DNA of 64,000 nucleotides from Leifsonia sp. ZF2019 (GTDB lineage Bacteria > Actinomycetota > Actinomycetes > Actinomycetales > Microbacteriaceae), in the NCBI RefSeq assembly GCF_019924635.1, contig NZ_CP065037.1, positions 248,001-312,000 of the forward strand, in the 5' to 3' direction. Shown here piece by piece: positions 34,706 to 44,414 of this stretch. Position numbers and translations under genes: made by a program. The notes beneath the pieces are model-generated. The model did no database searches and had not been told where the DNA came from. It saw nothing but the letters and a program-made list of their open reading frames with translations. Position 1 is the stretch's first letter; each line of letters begins with the position of its first letter.

Positions 34706-35622
34706 TCAGCTCGCCATCGCCTCCGAGACCCGCTTCGACTTCTTCTTGCCCTTCGCGTGCTTCGCCGGTGCGGGCAGGTAGGGGTGCACATCGGTCGCCG
34801 CCACGTGCTCGGCGACGAGCTCGCCGGCGACGTCGGTCGCGACGACACGGCCGAGCCGCGACGATTCGCGGATACCGTCCTCGGGCCGCGGCGGGATCTC
34901 GATCTGCTCGGTGACGATCGGCTCCCAGGGGATCGTGTTCAGGATGTACGCGATCGAATTGAGGCGTGAGCGCCGCTTGTCCTCGGAGTCGACGATCACC
35001 CACCGCGCCCACGGCACATCGGTGTCGGCCAGCATCCGCTCCTTCGCCGCCGTGTAGGCGTCCCATCGAGTGATCGACTCGAGGTCCATCGGCGACAGCT
35101 TCCACTGCCGCAGCGGGTCCACGGCACGGGACCGGAACCGCTTGTGCTGGACGGATTCCGAGACCGAGAACCAGAACTTGATCAGGTGGACGCCGTCCTC
35201 GACGAGCATCTTCTCGAAGGTCGGCGCCTGCCGCAGGAAGCGCTCGTACTCGTCGTCCGTGCAGAATCCCATGACCCGCTCGACCCCGGCCCGGTTGTAC
35301 CAGGAGCGGTCGAAGAGCACGATCTCGCCTTCGGCCGGCAGATGCTGCACGTAACGCTGGAAGTACCACTGGCCGCGTTCACGCTCCGTGGGAGCGGGGA
35401 GGGCGACGGTGCGTGCGATGCGGGGGAGAGGTATTGCGTGATGCGCTTGATCGCAGAGCCCTTGCCCGCCGCGTCGCGCCCCTCGAAGAGGATGACCACT
35501 CGCGCCCCGGTCGCCTTCGTCCACATCTGGAGCTGAACCAGGTCGGCCTGGAGCTTCTCGAGCTCGGCCTCGTACAGGTCCAGCGGTATGCGCGGCGTCG
35601 ACGCCTTCCGGTCACGTGCCAT
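34706..35622 (-). pseudogene. ppk2: Polyphosphate kinase 2, frameshifted
   Basis: The gene is in two frames. The first frame starts MARDRKASTP and carries Walker A EGRDAAGKGSAIKRI; it is correct until QYLSP. The sequence then continues in another frame as RIARTVALPAPTERERG and on through Walker B LFDRSWYNRAGVERV to the normal end. The break is in a run of five G at 35424-35428 (plus strand); six would restore one frame. PPK2 uses polyphosphate to phosphorylate nucleotides. The change may be a real inactivating deletion, a slip-prone phase-variable tract or a sequencing error. The whole length (about 305 residues after repair) is normal. Confidence 0.88.
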
Positions 35623-35634
35623 GGGAACTCCTCC

Positions 35635-35674
35635 GACTTCTACGAATCGTAGAATTCTACGAGACGTAGAAGTC
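35635..35674. promoter_or_regulatory. Two tandem 17-bp palindromes upstream of ppk2
   Basis: TTCTACGAATCGTAGAA (35638-35654, a perfect 8+1+8 palindrome) is followed directly by TTCTACGAGACGTAGAA (35655-35671, 7+3+7). Their junction forms a further palindrome CGTAGAATTCTACG, and the block is bounded by GACTTCTACG/CGTAGAAGTC. It lies 12 bases ahead of the ppk2 ATG, after the pgm stop. A dimeric repressor acting in tandem is likely, but its identity is unknown. Confidence 0.75.
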
Positions 35675-35707
35675 GGTGGGAATGCCCGGGGAGGATCGCG
35701 CCCGGAC

Positions 35708-37324
<1,617 letters not shown>

Positions 37325-37548
37325 GCCCCTATGCTTCCACGGTCGCGCGGCGGAGGGGAGGGGCGGGTGCGCTGCGCAGGCATTACGCAGGAACAGCACT
37401 CGACAGGCTCGTAGAAGTTCCTGTCTACGGAGATCTTCGGCGGCTGCTACTCAAACAGTCCGATCGCTGTGGTTCGACCGGCCAGGCGATGGAAATCTTC
37501 TGTCGACGCGCCAGTATCCGACGGGCGACATGATGAGGGGAGAACGCG

Positions 37549-37650
37549 ATGGAGCATTCGTACGAGGACATCGTGGCCGAGATGCAGGACCCGCAGGGTT
37601 TCGTGGCCAGCCTGTTCGCAGGCTGGAACCACGGGGCGGCGATGTTCTGA
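37549..37650 (+). CDS. Small 33-residue peptide, candidate exported peptide precursor
   Basis: A short gene beginning MEHSYEDIVAEMQDP and ending FAGWNHGAAMF. The first half is acidic and leader-like; the second half is hydrophobic and aromatic without Lys or Arg. GAGGGGAG ends 6 bases before the ATG, one of the best ribosome-binding sites in the window, which argues that it is translated. It is followed 51 bases later, in the same frame, by a TPR-like protein gene and then an ABC-2 exporter. I do not recognise the peptide. It could be a pheromone, bacteriocin or RiPP precursor exported by the transporter, or only a regulatory leader ORF. The 224-base upstream gap includes CGTAGA-N8-TCTACG (37410-37429). 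Confidence 0.6.
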   Translation: MEHSYEDIVAEMQDPQGFVASLFAGWNHGAAMF

Positions 37651-37701
37651 GTCCGACGGGCCGGTCGCTCTGCGCGGCCGGCCTCCCGGGCCTCGACTCT
37701 C

Positions 37702-38979
37702 ATGCTCGCACCGACACAACGCCTGGCTTCGGCGGTGCTGGCCTCGATCGAGGTCGCGCCGCCGGGGACCGTCGCCCCACGCTTCCATGATGCGATGCGC
37801 CACACCCTCCTCCCGGCACGGGAGTACCTGATCGCATCGCGCGAGGACCACGCACCCTTGACAGACCTTCGGATCCACCGGGATGAGAGCTCGCGCGCGA
37901 TGCTGGACCTCAACATCGCCGCGCTCGTCGAGGCGATCGGCTCCGACTGGCTGGGTCGCGCCATCGAAGGCGGCCCCGCAGACGAGACGATCAGAGGCAT
38001 TGTCGAGGCGTTCGCGTTGAACGTGCAGACGTCCGCGTACGCGCGACCACGCGACGGAGGCGGCGCTGAGGACGTCTACGTCGCCCTTCTCACGTACGTC
38101 AACGGCTTCGGCGGCTGGGACGACGCCCTCGCCATCGCCTCGGGTTTCGCTGCTCGGTGCGAGCGTCACGAAGAGGCTCGACCGCGGTGGCTCGCCTCGA
38201 TGCTCGCAGGCGTCGTCCTCGGACTCCACCGACGTGAACACGAGGGCGCTGCCCTCGTGGATCAGGCCATGACCGGCCTCGCGGGAACGGCGGAGGCGTT
38301 CTTCGCCGGGCTTCGCTGGGCATCCCTCGAGGTGAAGCGTCGCGGGCGGCTCGACGTCGCCGAACGCTACCTGGATCGCGCAGCAGACATCGCCGTTGCG
38401 GACACGGGAGCTGACAGGCTGTTGTTCTTGGGGTTGCGCGACAACGTGAGGGGCCTCATCGCTCTCAAGCGAGGAAGCAAGGAGGAAGCGCTCAGTCTCG
38501 TCGACAGCGCGATCGCCTGCCTGCGAGCCAGCGCCGAGTCCGATGACGAGAGCGGAGCCGGTCTCGCGCTGGCGGAGCGGGCGCGTTATTACTGGATGGC
38601 TCGACTCAATCGCATCCAGCTCGATATCTTCGCCGGCGCGCTCGACAGCGCTGCGCGATCCCTCCGCGAGCTCGTCGTGTGGGCGGAGGCGCACGATGCG
38701 CGGGCAGTCCACTCCACGCTGTCGGTGCTCGGCTTCGTCCTCGTCCGGCAAGGGCGCCCGGCCGAGGCCGTCTCCGTGCTCAGTGCGAGTCTCGATCGGC
38801 TTCGGACCGAGTACGACCCGTCCGTCGTCCGGCAAGTCCGAAAGATGCTGATCCGTTGCTTCGGCGAGCTGGGGGAGGAGTCGCTCGAAAAGCGGGTCAG
38901 GGACCTCACACCGTACTTCTGGCAAAAGTCAGCGGCTTTCGGCCGATCCACCGTCGCGGCGGAAAGCTCCACGCCATGA
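37702..38979 (+). CDS. TPR-like cytosolic protein coupled to an ABC-2 exporter
   Basis: This 425-residue soluble protein has no signal peptide or membrane segment. Residues about 190-410 are helical pairs of TPR style (for example YLDRAADIAVAD, LIALKRGSKEEALSLVDSAI, LVRQGRPAEAVSVLSAS). The N-terminal 190 residues match nothing I recognise and lack an obvious HTH, so it is not a plain RRNPP-type regulator. The ATG at 37702 has no clear ribosome-binding site. The 18 codons between it and the peptide's TGA are open, so translation may depend on the upstream peptide gene. Its stop overlaps the ATPase start (ATGA). It may bind or present the peptide, or regulate export. Confidence 0.8.
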   Translation: MLAPTQRLASAVLASIEVAPPGTVAPRFHDAMRHTLLPAREYLIASREDHAPLTDLRIHRDESSRAMLDLNIAALVEAIGSDWLGRAIEGGPADETIRGIVEAFALNVQTSAYARPRDGGGAEDVYVALLTYVNGFGGWDDALAIASGFAARCERHEEARPRWLASMLAGVVLGLHRREHEGAALVDQAMTGLAGTAEAFFAGLRWASLEVKRRGRLDVAERYLDRAADIAVADTGADRLLFLGLRDNVRGLIALKRGSKEEALSLVDSAIACLRASAESDDESGAGLALAERARYYWMARLNRIQLDIFAGALDSAARSLRELVVWAEAHDARAVHSTLSVLGFVLVRQGRPAEAVSVLSASLDRLRTEYDPSVVRQVRKMLIRCFGELGEESLEKRVRDLTPYFWQKSAAFGRSTVAAESSTP

Positions 38980-39932
38980 TCGAGCTCACCGACCTCACCC
39001 GCACCTTCACCACCCGCCGTGGGGCGCCGCCCGCCCGCGCACTGGCCGGGATCTCTTTCGGCATCGATCGCGGCGAGATCTTCGGACTCCTCGGACCGAA
39101 CGGGGCGGGGAAGACGACGACGGTGCGCATCCTCTCGACTCTGCTGACGCCGACGACGGGCACGGCCACCGTTGCCGGGTTAGACGTCGTGACGGAGGCG
39201 ATGGCGGTGCGGCGTCGCATCGGGGTCGCGTTCGGTGGGGAGCGCGGACTGTACGACCGGCTGTCGGCGCGGGACAACCTGCGCTTCGCCGCCCAGCTCT
39301 ATGACCTCCCCCGTCGAGACACGAAGCGGCGGATCGCTGAGGTGCTCGACGTGGTCGGGCTGGCAGATGCCGCGGACCAGCGAGTGGAGGCATTCTCGCG
39401 CGGGATGAAGCAGCGGCTCCACCTCGCGCGCGCCCTCATCCATGACCCCGAGATCGTCTTCCTCGACGAGCCGTCGTCCGGGTTGGATCCCGTCGCCGCG
39501 CGCGCCCTCCGCGAGCTTGTGCTCGAGCTGCGGCTCCGGGGCAAGACCGTGTTGTTGACCACTCACTACATGTTCGAGGCGGACGAGCTCTGTGATCGTC
39601 TCGCCGTGATCTCGGAAGGACGGGTGATCGCGCTCGACTCGCCGGAGAGGGTGAAAGCATCCGTCCGTGTCGCGAGCGTGTTGGAGGTCGACGTACTCGA
39701 CGATCACACCGGCGCCGTGCGAGCCGTCTCCGCGCTGCCGGGAGTCGTAAGTGTGCAGGTCGAGCAGACGGCCGCGGCGAGCCGGCTGATCGTCCGGATC
39801 GCGAGCGAGGGGGCGACGGACCTCCCGATCGTGCTCGGCGTCCTGGCCGACGTGCGCACCGGTGCCGCATTCGAGCGCCGTCCGACGCTTGAGGACGCCT
39901 ATGTCGCCCTGCTCGAGGAAAGGGCCTCGTGA
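38976..39932 (+). CDS. ABC-2 exporter ATP-binding protein (DrrA/CcmA-like)
   Basis: The protein has 318 residues. Walker A is LGPNGAGKTTT (about residues 40-50), the signature is AFSRGMKQRLHLARAL, Walker B is IVFLDEPSSGLD, and the H-loop is LLTTHYMFEADEL. A C-terminal domain of about 90 residues follows, as in DrrA-type exporter ATPases. It powers the two downstream permeases. It is stop/start coupled on both sides, so the TPR protein, ATPase and permeases should be made in fixed proportion. The substrate is unknown; the small peptide upstream is the obvious candidate. Confidence 0.93.
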   Translation: MIELTDLTRTFTTRRGAPPARALAGISFGIDRGEIFGLLGPNGAGKTTTVRILSTLLTPTTGTATVAGLDVVTEAMAVRRRIGVAFGGERGLYDRLSARDNLRFAAQLYDLPRRDTKRRIAEVLDVVGLADAADQRVEAFSRGMKQRLHLARALIHDPEIVFLDEPSSGLDPVAARALRELVLELRLRGKTVLLTTHYMFEADELCDRLAVISEGRVIALDSPERVKASVRVASVLEVDVLDDHTGAVRAVSALPGVVSVQVEQTAAASRLIVRIASEGATDLPIVLGVLADVRTGAAFERRPTLEDAYVALLEERAS

Positions 39933-40684
39933 GGCTGGCCGTCGCGGCGTGGCTGCTACAGCTGCGCCTGCTCTCACGGTCGCCGTTCTTCGTGTGGATG
40001 GCGCTGCTCACGCCACTCGTCTACTGCTCGCTGGCGGCCATGATGTCCGGAGGGCACGCCTCGACGCGCACGATCATCGGCGCCGGACTGATGGGCGCCT
40101 GGTCGACGACCCTCTTCGGTGCGGCGGAGGCACTCTTCATGCAGCGCTTCTCCGGGACGCTCGAGCTCCTCGTGGGTGGGCCGCGCTCGCTCGTCGCTCC
40201 GGTGCTCGGGTTCTCGCTCGCAACGGTCACGCTCGGCGTCTACTCGGTCGGCGCGGCATGGCTGTGGGCGCTGCTGGTGTTCCGCACGGGCGGTGCCTCC
40301 GGGGGTGCCGGAGACGCCGGAGCGATGGTGATCGCGGCGGTCGTCGCGATGGCCGGGCTGGTCGCTGTCGGGGTCTTCCTCGCGGCACTGTACGTCGTCA
40401 CCCGCAAGGCGATGGAGCTGACCAACATCCTCGAGTATCCGATCTGGCTGATCTGCGGGGTGCTCGTTCCGTCTGCAACGCTGTGGCCGCCGCTCGCGAT
40501 CGTGGGCCGCGTCCTCCCACTCGGCTGGGCGACGCCTGCCCTGGACCTGCCTTTCGGCACCGACTGGGCAGCCACACTCGGAGTCTCGCTGCTGCTTACG
40601 GCCGGCTACTTCGCAGCGGGCGTCGTGCTGCTGCGGCGAGTGGATGCGCTCGCTCGTGTGCGGGGAACGCTGAGGCTGCGATGA
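39929..40684 (+). CDS. ABC-2 type permease, first subunit
   Basis: This 251-residue membrane protein has six hydrophobic segments (for example RSPFFVWMALLTPLVYCSLAA near residues 16-36). It has an internal ELTNILEYPIWLICGVLVPS stretch typical of ABC-2 permeases. It starts with GTG overlapping the ATPase stop and ends overlapping the second permease. With that subunit it would form a heterodimeric exporter channel. Confidence 0.9.
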   Translation: MRLAVAAWLLQLRLLSRSPFFVWMALLTPLVYCSLAAMMSGGHASTRTIIGAGLMGAWSTTLFGAAEALFMQRFSGTLELLVGGPRSLVAPVLGFSLATVTLGVYSVGAAWLWALLVFRTGGASGGAGDAGAMVIAAVVAMAGLVAVGVFLAALYVVTRKAMELTNILEYPIWLICGVLVPSATLWPPLAIVGRVLPLGWATPALDLPFGTDWAATLGVSLLLTAGYFAAGVVLLRRVDALARVRGTLRLR

Positions 40685-41469
40685 CCTCCTGGCTCCGCAC
40701 GGCCCTGCTCTCGGGTGTCCTCGGCTATCGCGCGCTCTTCGCCTGGAGCACGCCCGGCCTGTTCGTCGCGTCGCTGGTGCTCGCTCCGGTGCTTCAGCTC
40801 GTCTTCTTCCTCTCGCTCGGCTCATCGCTCCGCTACGGCGACCCGGAGTTCTTCGTCGTAGGCAACGCGATCCAGGTCTCGGCTGCGGCGGGCGTGTCCG
40901 GACTCGTGTCCGTGATCGCCGACGAGCGTCGCTTCGGCACGCTCTCCGTCATCCTCGGCTCGCCGGGATCCGCCGTCGCGGTGTTCGTCGGACGGCTGAT
41001 CCCCGGAGTCGTGCTCGGCACTTCCGTCTCGGTCATGACCGGCCTCGTCGGTCTGGCGTTCACAGGCTCCGGCACAACGCTCGCAGGGTCGCTCTTCTTC
41101 GTGCTGACTGCCGTCGTCGCCGCTTCGTCCTGCTCGGCGCTCGGCCTGGCTTTGAGCGCTCTCGGGCTCGTCTACCGGGACATCTACCAGGTCGCGACCG
41201 CAGCGTACCTCGCCCTGCTCGTCTTCAGCGGCTCCAACGTCGACCGCGCCGACATCCCGCCCGTCGTCCGCTGGATCGGCGACCTGCTTCCCACGACGCA
41301 CGCGATCGAGGCGGCACGTGGTGTACTGGCGGGCGGGTCTGCGGGGGCCGCGGCACCCCTGCTTCTCGCCGAGCTCGGAGTCGGGGTCGCCTGGGGAGCA
41401 GCTGCGCTGATCGGAATGCGGATCCTTGCCCATCGGGCGCGCGTGCTGGCGCGGGTGGAGCTGTTCTGA
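40681..41469 (+). CDS. ABC-2 type permease, second subunit
   Basis: This 262-residue membrane protein has six hydrophobic segments. An extended loop, VIADERRFGTLSVILGSPGS, resembles the ABC-2 cytoplasmic loop (ERRxGTLE-like), and a late LPTTHAIEAARGVLAGG segment is typical of the family. The ATG overlaps the first permease stop. It is the last gene of the operon; pheA has its own promoter 100 bases later. Confidence 0.9.
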   Translation: MTSWLRTALLSGVLGYRALFAWSTPGLFVASLVLAPVLQLVFFLSLGSSLRYGDPEFFVVGNAIQVSAAAGVSGLVSVIADERRFGTLSVILGSPGSAVAVFVGRLIPGVVLGTSVSVMTGLVGLAFTGSGTTLAGSLFFVLTAVVAASSCSALGLALSALGLVYRDIYQVATAAYLALLVFSGSNVDRADIPPVVRWIGDLLPTTHAIEAARGVLAGGSAGAAAPLLLAELGVGVAWGAAALIGMRILAHRARVLARVELF

Positions 41470-41570
41470 GCGACTCCGCCCCGCCGGGACGACGGCGCCC
41501 CGGCGCCGGAGCGCATTCGTCCCGAAACGCCGCAGTCGGCTCCCCGCCACCCCTCGCTAAGCTGAACGCC

Positions 41571-42572
41571 ATGTCCACACCCCCCGCCGAGCCCACCGCC
41601 GAGCCCACCGCCGAGCTGCCTGCGTCCGTCGACGAGGTGTACAGCTTCCTGGGGCCGTCGGGCACGTTCACGGAGGCCGCGCTGGCGCAGGTGCCGGAGG
41701 CGCGGGGCAAGCGGTGGCGGGCCGTCAACAACGTGGGGGAGGCGCTCGCCGACGTGGTCGCGGGGCGCAGCGTCGCCGCGATGATCGCGATCGAGAACTC
41801 GATCGAGGGCGGGGTCTCGGTCGCGCAGGACGCGCTCGCGACCATCCCGGGCTTGCGGATCGTCGGCGAGTACCTGGTGTCGGTGAACTTCGTGCTCGTG
41901 GCCCGGCCGGGGACGGCGCTCTCCGACGTGAAGACGGTGAACGCCCATCCCGTCGCCTACGCGCAGTGCCACCAGTGGCTGGATGAGCACCTGCCGGAGC
42001 ACGGCCACCTTCCGGCGTCGAGCAACGTCGCCGCAGCGCGGTCGCTGTTCGAAGGCAGCACGGCGGATGCGGCGGTCGCTCCTCCCGGAATCGTCGACCA
42101 CCTCGACGTGGAGGTGCTCGCCGAGAACATCGGCGACAACCCGAACGCCGTCACGCGGTTCGTGCTCGTCAGCACCGCCCGCACGGTGCCCCCGGCGACC
42201 GGCGCAGACAAGACCAGCCTCATCGCCGAGCTGCCGGACGACCGGCCGGGGTCGCTGCTCGACCTGCTGGAGCAGTTCTCCACGCGGGGCATCAATCTGA
42301 GCCTCATCGAGTCGCGCCCCATCGGCGACGCTCTCGGCCGCTACCGGTTCGTGATGGACGCGGACGGGCACATCCACGACGAGCGCGTGGCGGACGCCCT
42401 GCTCGGCCTGCGCCGGTTCAGCCCCTCCGTCATGTTCCTCGGCTCGTACCCGCGCGCCGACCGGGTGCCGGTGGACTTCGATCAGCGCTACCGTGACGAG
42501 GTCTTCACCGAGGCACGGGAGTGGCTGGCGTCGCTCACAGAGGGGCCGGACGGGGACACCCCGCGGGGGTAG
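41571..42572 (+). CDS. pheA: Prephenate dehydratase
   Basis: This 333-residue cytoplasmic enzyme converts prephenate to phenylpyruvate in phenylalanine synthesis. The catalytic domain covers about residues 20-210, with YSFLGPSGTFTEAAL, IENSIEGGV and the catalytic TRF motif in NAVTRFVLV. The ACT regulatory domain begins near 220, with RPGSLLDLLEQFSTRGINL and IESRP, the Phe-binding motif for feedback inhibition. There is no chorismate mutase part. The ATG at 41571 is 7 nt after TAAGCT (leaderless pattern). Confidence 0.95.
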   Translation: MSTPPAEPTAEPTAELPASVDEVYSFLGPSGTFTEAALAQVPEARGKRWRAVNNVGEALADVVAGRSVAAMIAIENSIEGGVSVAQDALATIPGLRIVGEYLVSVNFVLVARPGTALSDVKTVNAHPVAYAQCHQWLDEHLPEHGHLPASSNVAAARSLFEGSTADAAVAPPGIVDHLDVEVLAENIGDNPNAVTRFVLVSTARTVPPATGADKTSLIAELPDDRPGSLLDLLEQFSTRGINLSLIESRPIGDALGRYRFVMDADGHIHDERVADALLGLRRFSPSVMFLGSYPRADRVPVDFDQRYRDEVFTEAREWLASLTEGPDGDTPRG

Positions 42573-42597
42573 GCTGCGCAGCAGGAGGATGCCGACG

Positions 42598-43239
42598 ATG
42601 ATCGCGGACGACGAGCACGACACCGCCCGCTCCGGCGGGTTCGACCCTCGCTACGACCCGGCCTTCCAGCGCGGATACCGGCCGCAGCCGGGGGAGCGCC
42701 CGCGCACCACGGTGCGCTCGGCATCGGGAACACCGGCGAGCGGCCGGGTCGCGAGCGGTACACGGACGGCGTCCCCCACCTCCTCCGCCCGCGACGTCTC
42801 GCCGTTGGACGACATCGCCGCTGCCGGGACGGCGGACACCTCGTGGGAGCAGTCGGCCGAACCGGTGGCCGGTCCGGCCGTCGCGCCGTATGCGGCCGCT
42901 CCGGTCGTGCCCGCGCCGAGCCCCCTCGCGAGCGTCGAGCTGTCGCCGCGACGCAACCCGTACATGCTCGCGCTGTGGATCGTCGGCGCCGCCCTCGTGG
43001 TGCTCGGGGTCGTCGTCTACGCGGTCGCGGCCAACACCTCGTACACCAACAACTACAGCGGCACCGGCTCCGACGTGGCCACCCAGGTCTTCATCCAGAT
43101 CGGCTGGGTGCTCGCCGGCCCGATGATCACCATCGGCTTCGCGACCCTCGTCGCGCTGCTCTTCCTCACGGCGCTGACCGGCCGCCGCCGCAGTTCGGAC
43201 GTGCCACCCACCGACCCCGACGGCGAAACGGGCCTCTAG
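42598..43239 (+). CDS. Two-pass membrane protein of unknown function
   Basis: The protein has 213 residues. The first 115 residues are Pro/Ala/Ser/Thr-rich and probably disordered and cytoplasmic (RSGGFDPRYDPAFQRGY, then PLASVELSPRRNPY). Two membrane helices follow, MLALWIVGAALVVLGVVVYA (about 122-141) and a second at about 170-195, joined by an outside loop NTSYTNNYSGTGSD. I do not recognise a named family. AGGAGG lies 9 bases before the ATG at 42598, deciding this start over the ATG at 42589. It follows pheA by 25 bases. Confidence 0.85.
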   Translation: MIADDEHDTARSGGFDPRYDPAFQRGYRPQPGERPRTTVRSASGTPASGRVASGTRTASPTSSARDVSPLDDIAAAGTADTSWEQSAEPVAGPAVAPYAAAPVVPAPSPLASVELSPRRNPYMLALWIVGAALVVLGVVVYAVAANTSYTNNYSGTGSDVATQVFIQIGWVLAGPMITIGFATLVALLFLTALTGRRRSSDVPPTDPDGETGL

Positions 43240-43271
43240 CCGACGGCCCCGGGCCTCCGGTTCGCCAGCCA

Positions 43272-43359
43272 GTAATTCCGGAGCTCTCTGCCGAGCCGGC
43301 ACGAAACCCCGGAACAACGGCGAAGCGCCCGGCGTGGCGACGGCGAACTCCGGAGTTAC
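43272..43359. repeat. TCCGGAG inverted repeat between convergent genes
   Basis: GTAATTCCGGAG (43272-43283) is mirrored at 11 of 12 positions by CTCCGGAGTTAC (43348-43359), with a 64-nt interior. The right arm includes the stop codon of the lipid kinase gene. It resembles the TCCGGA cluster at 1957-2158 and occupies the same kind of gap between convergent genes. Confidence 0.6.
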
Positions 43360-44345
43360 GGTGCCGGCACCCGCACGCGCAGGCCGCCTTTGTCCACCGC
43401 CAGGTCGAGCGCGACGATGTCGCCGAAGGCGTCCCCGTCCAGCTCGAACGGCTCGGGCTGCTCGACCCGCAGCCGCACGTCCGCGCCGCGCAGATAGCTC
43501 AGCCGGGTGCGCACCGCGCGATCGGTGAAGCGGATGATCCGCCGGCCGAGGGCGCTCCTGCGGAGCACGCGGTTCTCCCACGTCACCTTGCGCCAGATCG
43601 CGAGCCAGCCGAACACCGACGCGGGCTGCAGGATGGCGACGTCGAGCAGTCCGTCGTCGACCGACCCGTCCGGGATCAGCTCCATGTTGCCCGGGAGGGT
43701 GCCGCAGTTCGCGATCAGGATGGTGCTGACGTGCGCCGAGCGCTCCTGTCCGGCGTCGAGGCGGTACCGGATGCGCACCTTGCGCGCCTTCGGCAGGGCG
43801 CGGAAGCCGGCGTCCACGTAGGCGAGCCAGCCGAAGCGCCGCTTCAGCTCGGGCCGGGCGTTGGCGATCATGGTGGCGTCGATCCCGACCCCGGCCATGA
43901 CGAGGAAGGCGTGCTCGCTGCGCTCGCCATCCGCCCGGGTCGCGGTCGCGACGCCCAGGTCGATGGGTCGCGTCTCGCCGCCGAACGCGACCGCGCAGGC
44001 CTCCTCGACGTTCGCGTAGGGGACGCCGATGTTGCGCGCGAGGAGGTTGCCCGTACCGGAGGGGAGCAGGCCGAGCGTCGCGTCGCGGTCGCGCAGGGCC
44101 TCGGCGACGGCGCGAACCGTGCCGTCGCCCCCGGCTGCGAGCACCAGGGTCGCGCCGCGTTCGAGGGCTTCCAGCGCCTGCGCCCCGCCACCGTCCTCCG
44201 GTGTCGTCTCGAGCCAGATCAGCCGGACATCGCCGGCCCGGGCGGCGGCGGATTCGACCGCCGCCCGCACTCGCCGCACGTCGACGTGGACCGGGTTGTA
44301 GACGACCGCGACCGTCGTGTCACGTGACGCACCCCGATCATCCAC
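43356..44345 (-). CDS. Diacylglycerol/lipid kinase family protein
   Basis: This 329-residue member of the DAGK_cat (YegS/DgkB-like) family has the ATP-binding motif [15 protein letters not shown] and the following [14 protein letters not shown], then AGVGIDATM and a C-terminal beta-rich domain ending near [11 protein letters not shown]. It would phosphorylate diacylglycerol or a related lipid at the membrane. The GTG at 44345 is 7 nt after TAGCGT on the minus strand (leaderless pattern); a GTG nine bases upstream overlaps that box and is less likely. It is divergent from serS. Confidence 0.9.
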   Translation of the reverse strand: MDDRGASRDTTVAVVYNPVHVDVRRVRAAVESAAARAGDVRLIWLETTPEDGGGAQALEALERGATLVLAAGGDGTVRAVAEALRDRDATLGLLPSGTGNLLARNIGVPYANVEEACAVAFGGETRPIDLGVATATRADGERSEHAFLVMAGVGIDATMIANARPELKRRFGWLAYVDAGFRALPKARKVRIRYRLDAGQERSAHVSTILIANCGTLPGNMELIPDGSVDDGLLDVAILQPASVFGWLAIWRKVTWENRVLRRSALGRRIIRFTDRAVRTRLSYLRGADVRLRVEQPEPFELDGDAFGDIVALDLAVDKGGLRVRVPAP

Positions 44346-44414
44346 GGGGTTCACGCTACCCGTTCCCTGTGGAGAACCAGGAGACGCGGGTGCACGGTCG
44401 ATAAGCTGGAGCAC

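Noticed and set aside
37648..37650. TGA as a readthrough or selenocysteine codon joining the peptide to the TPR protein
   Set aside because: There is no SECIS-like evidence, the following codons are low-information Arg/Ala, and the peptide has a sensible end. An ordinary stop is simpler.
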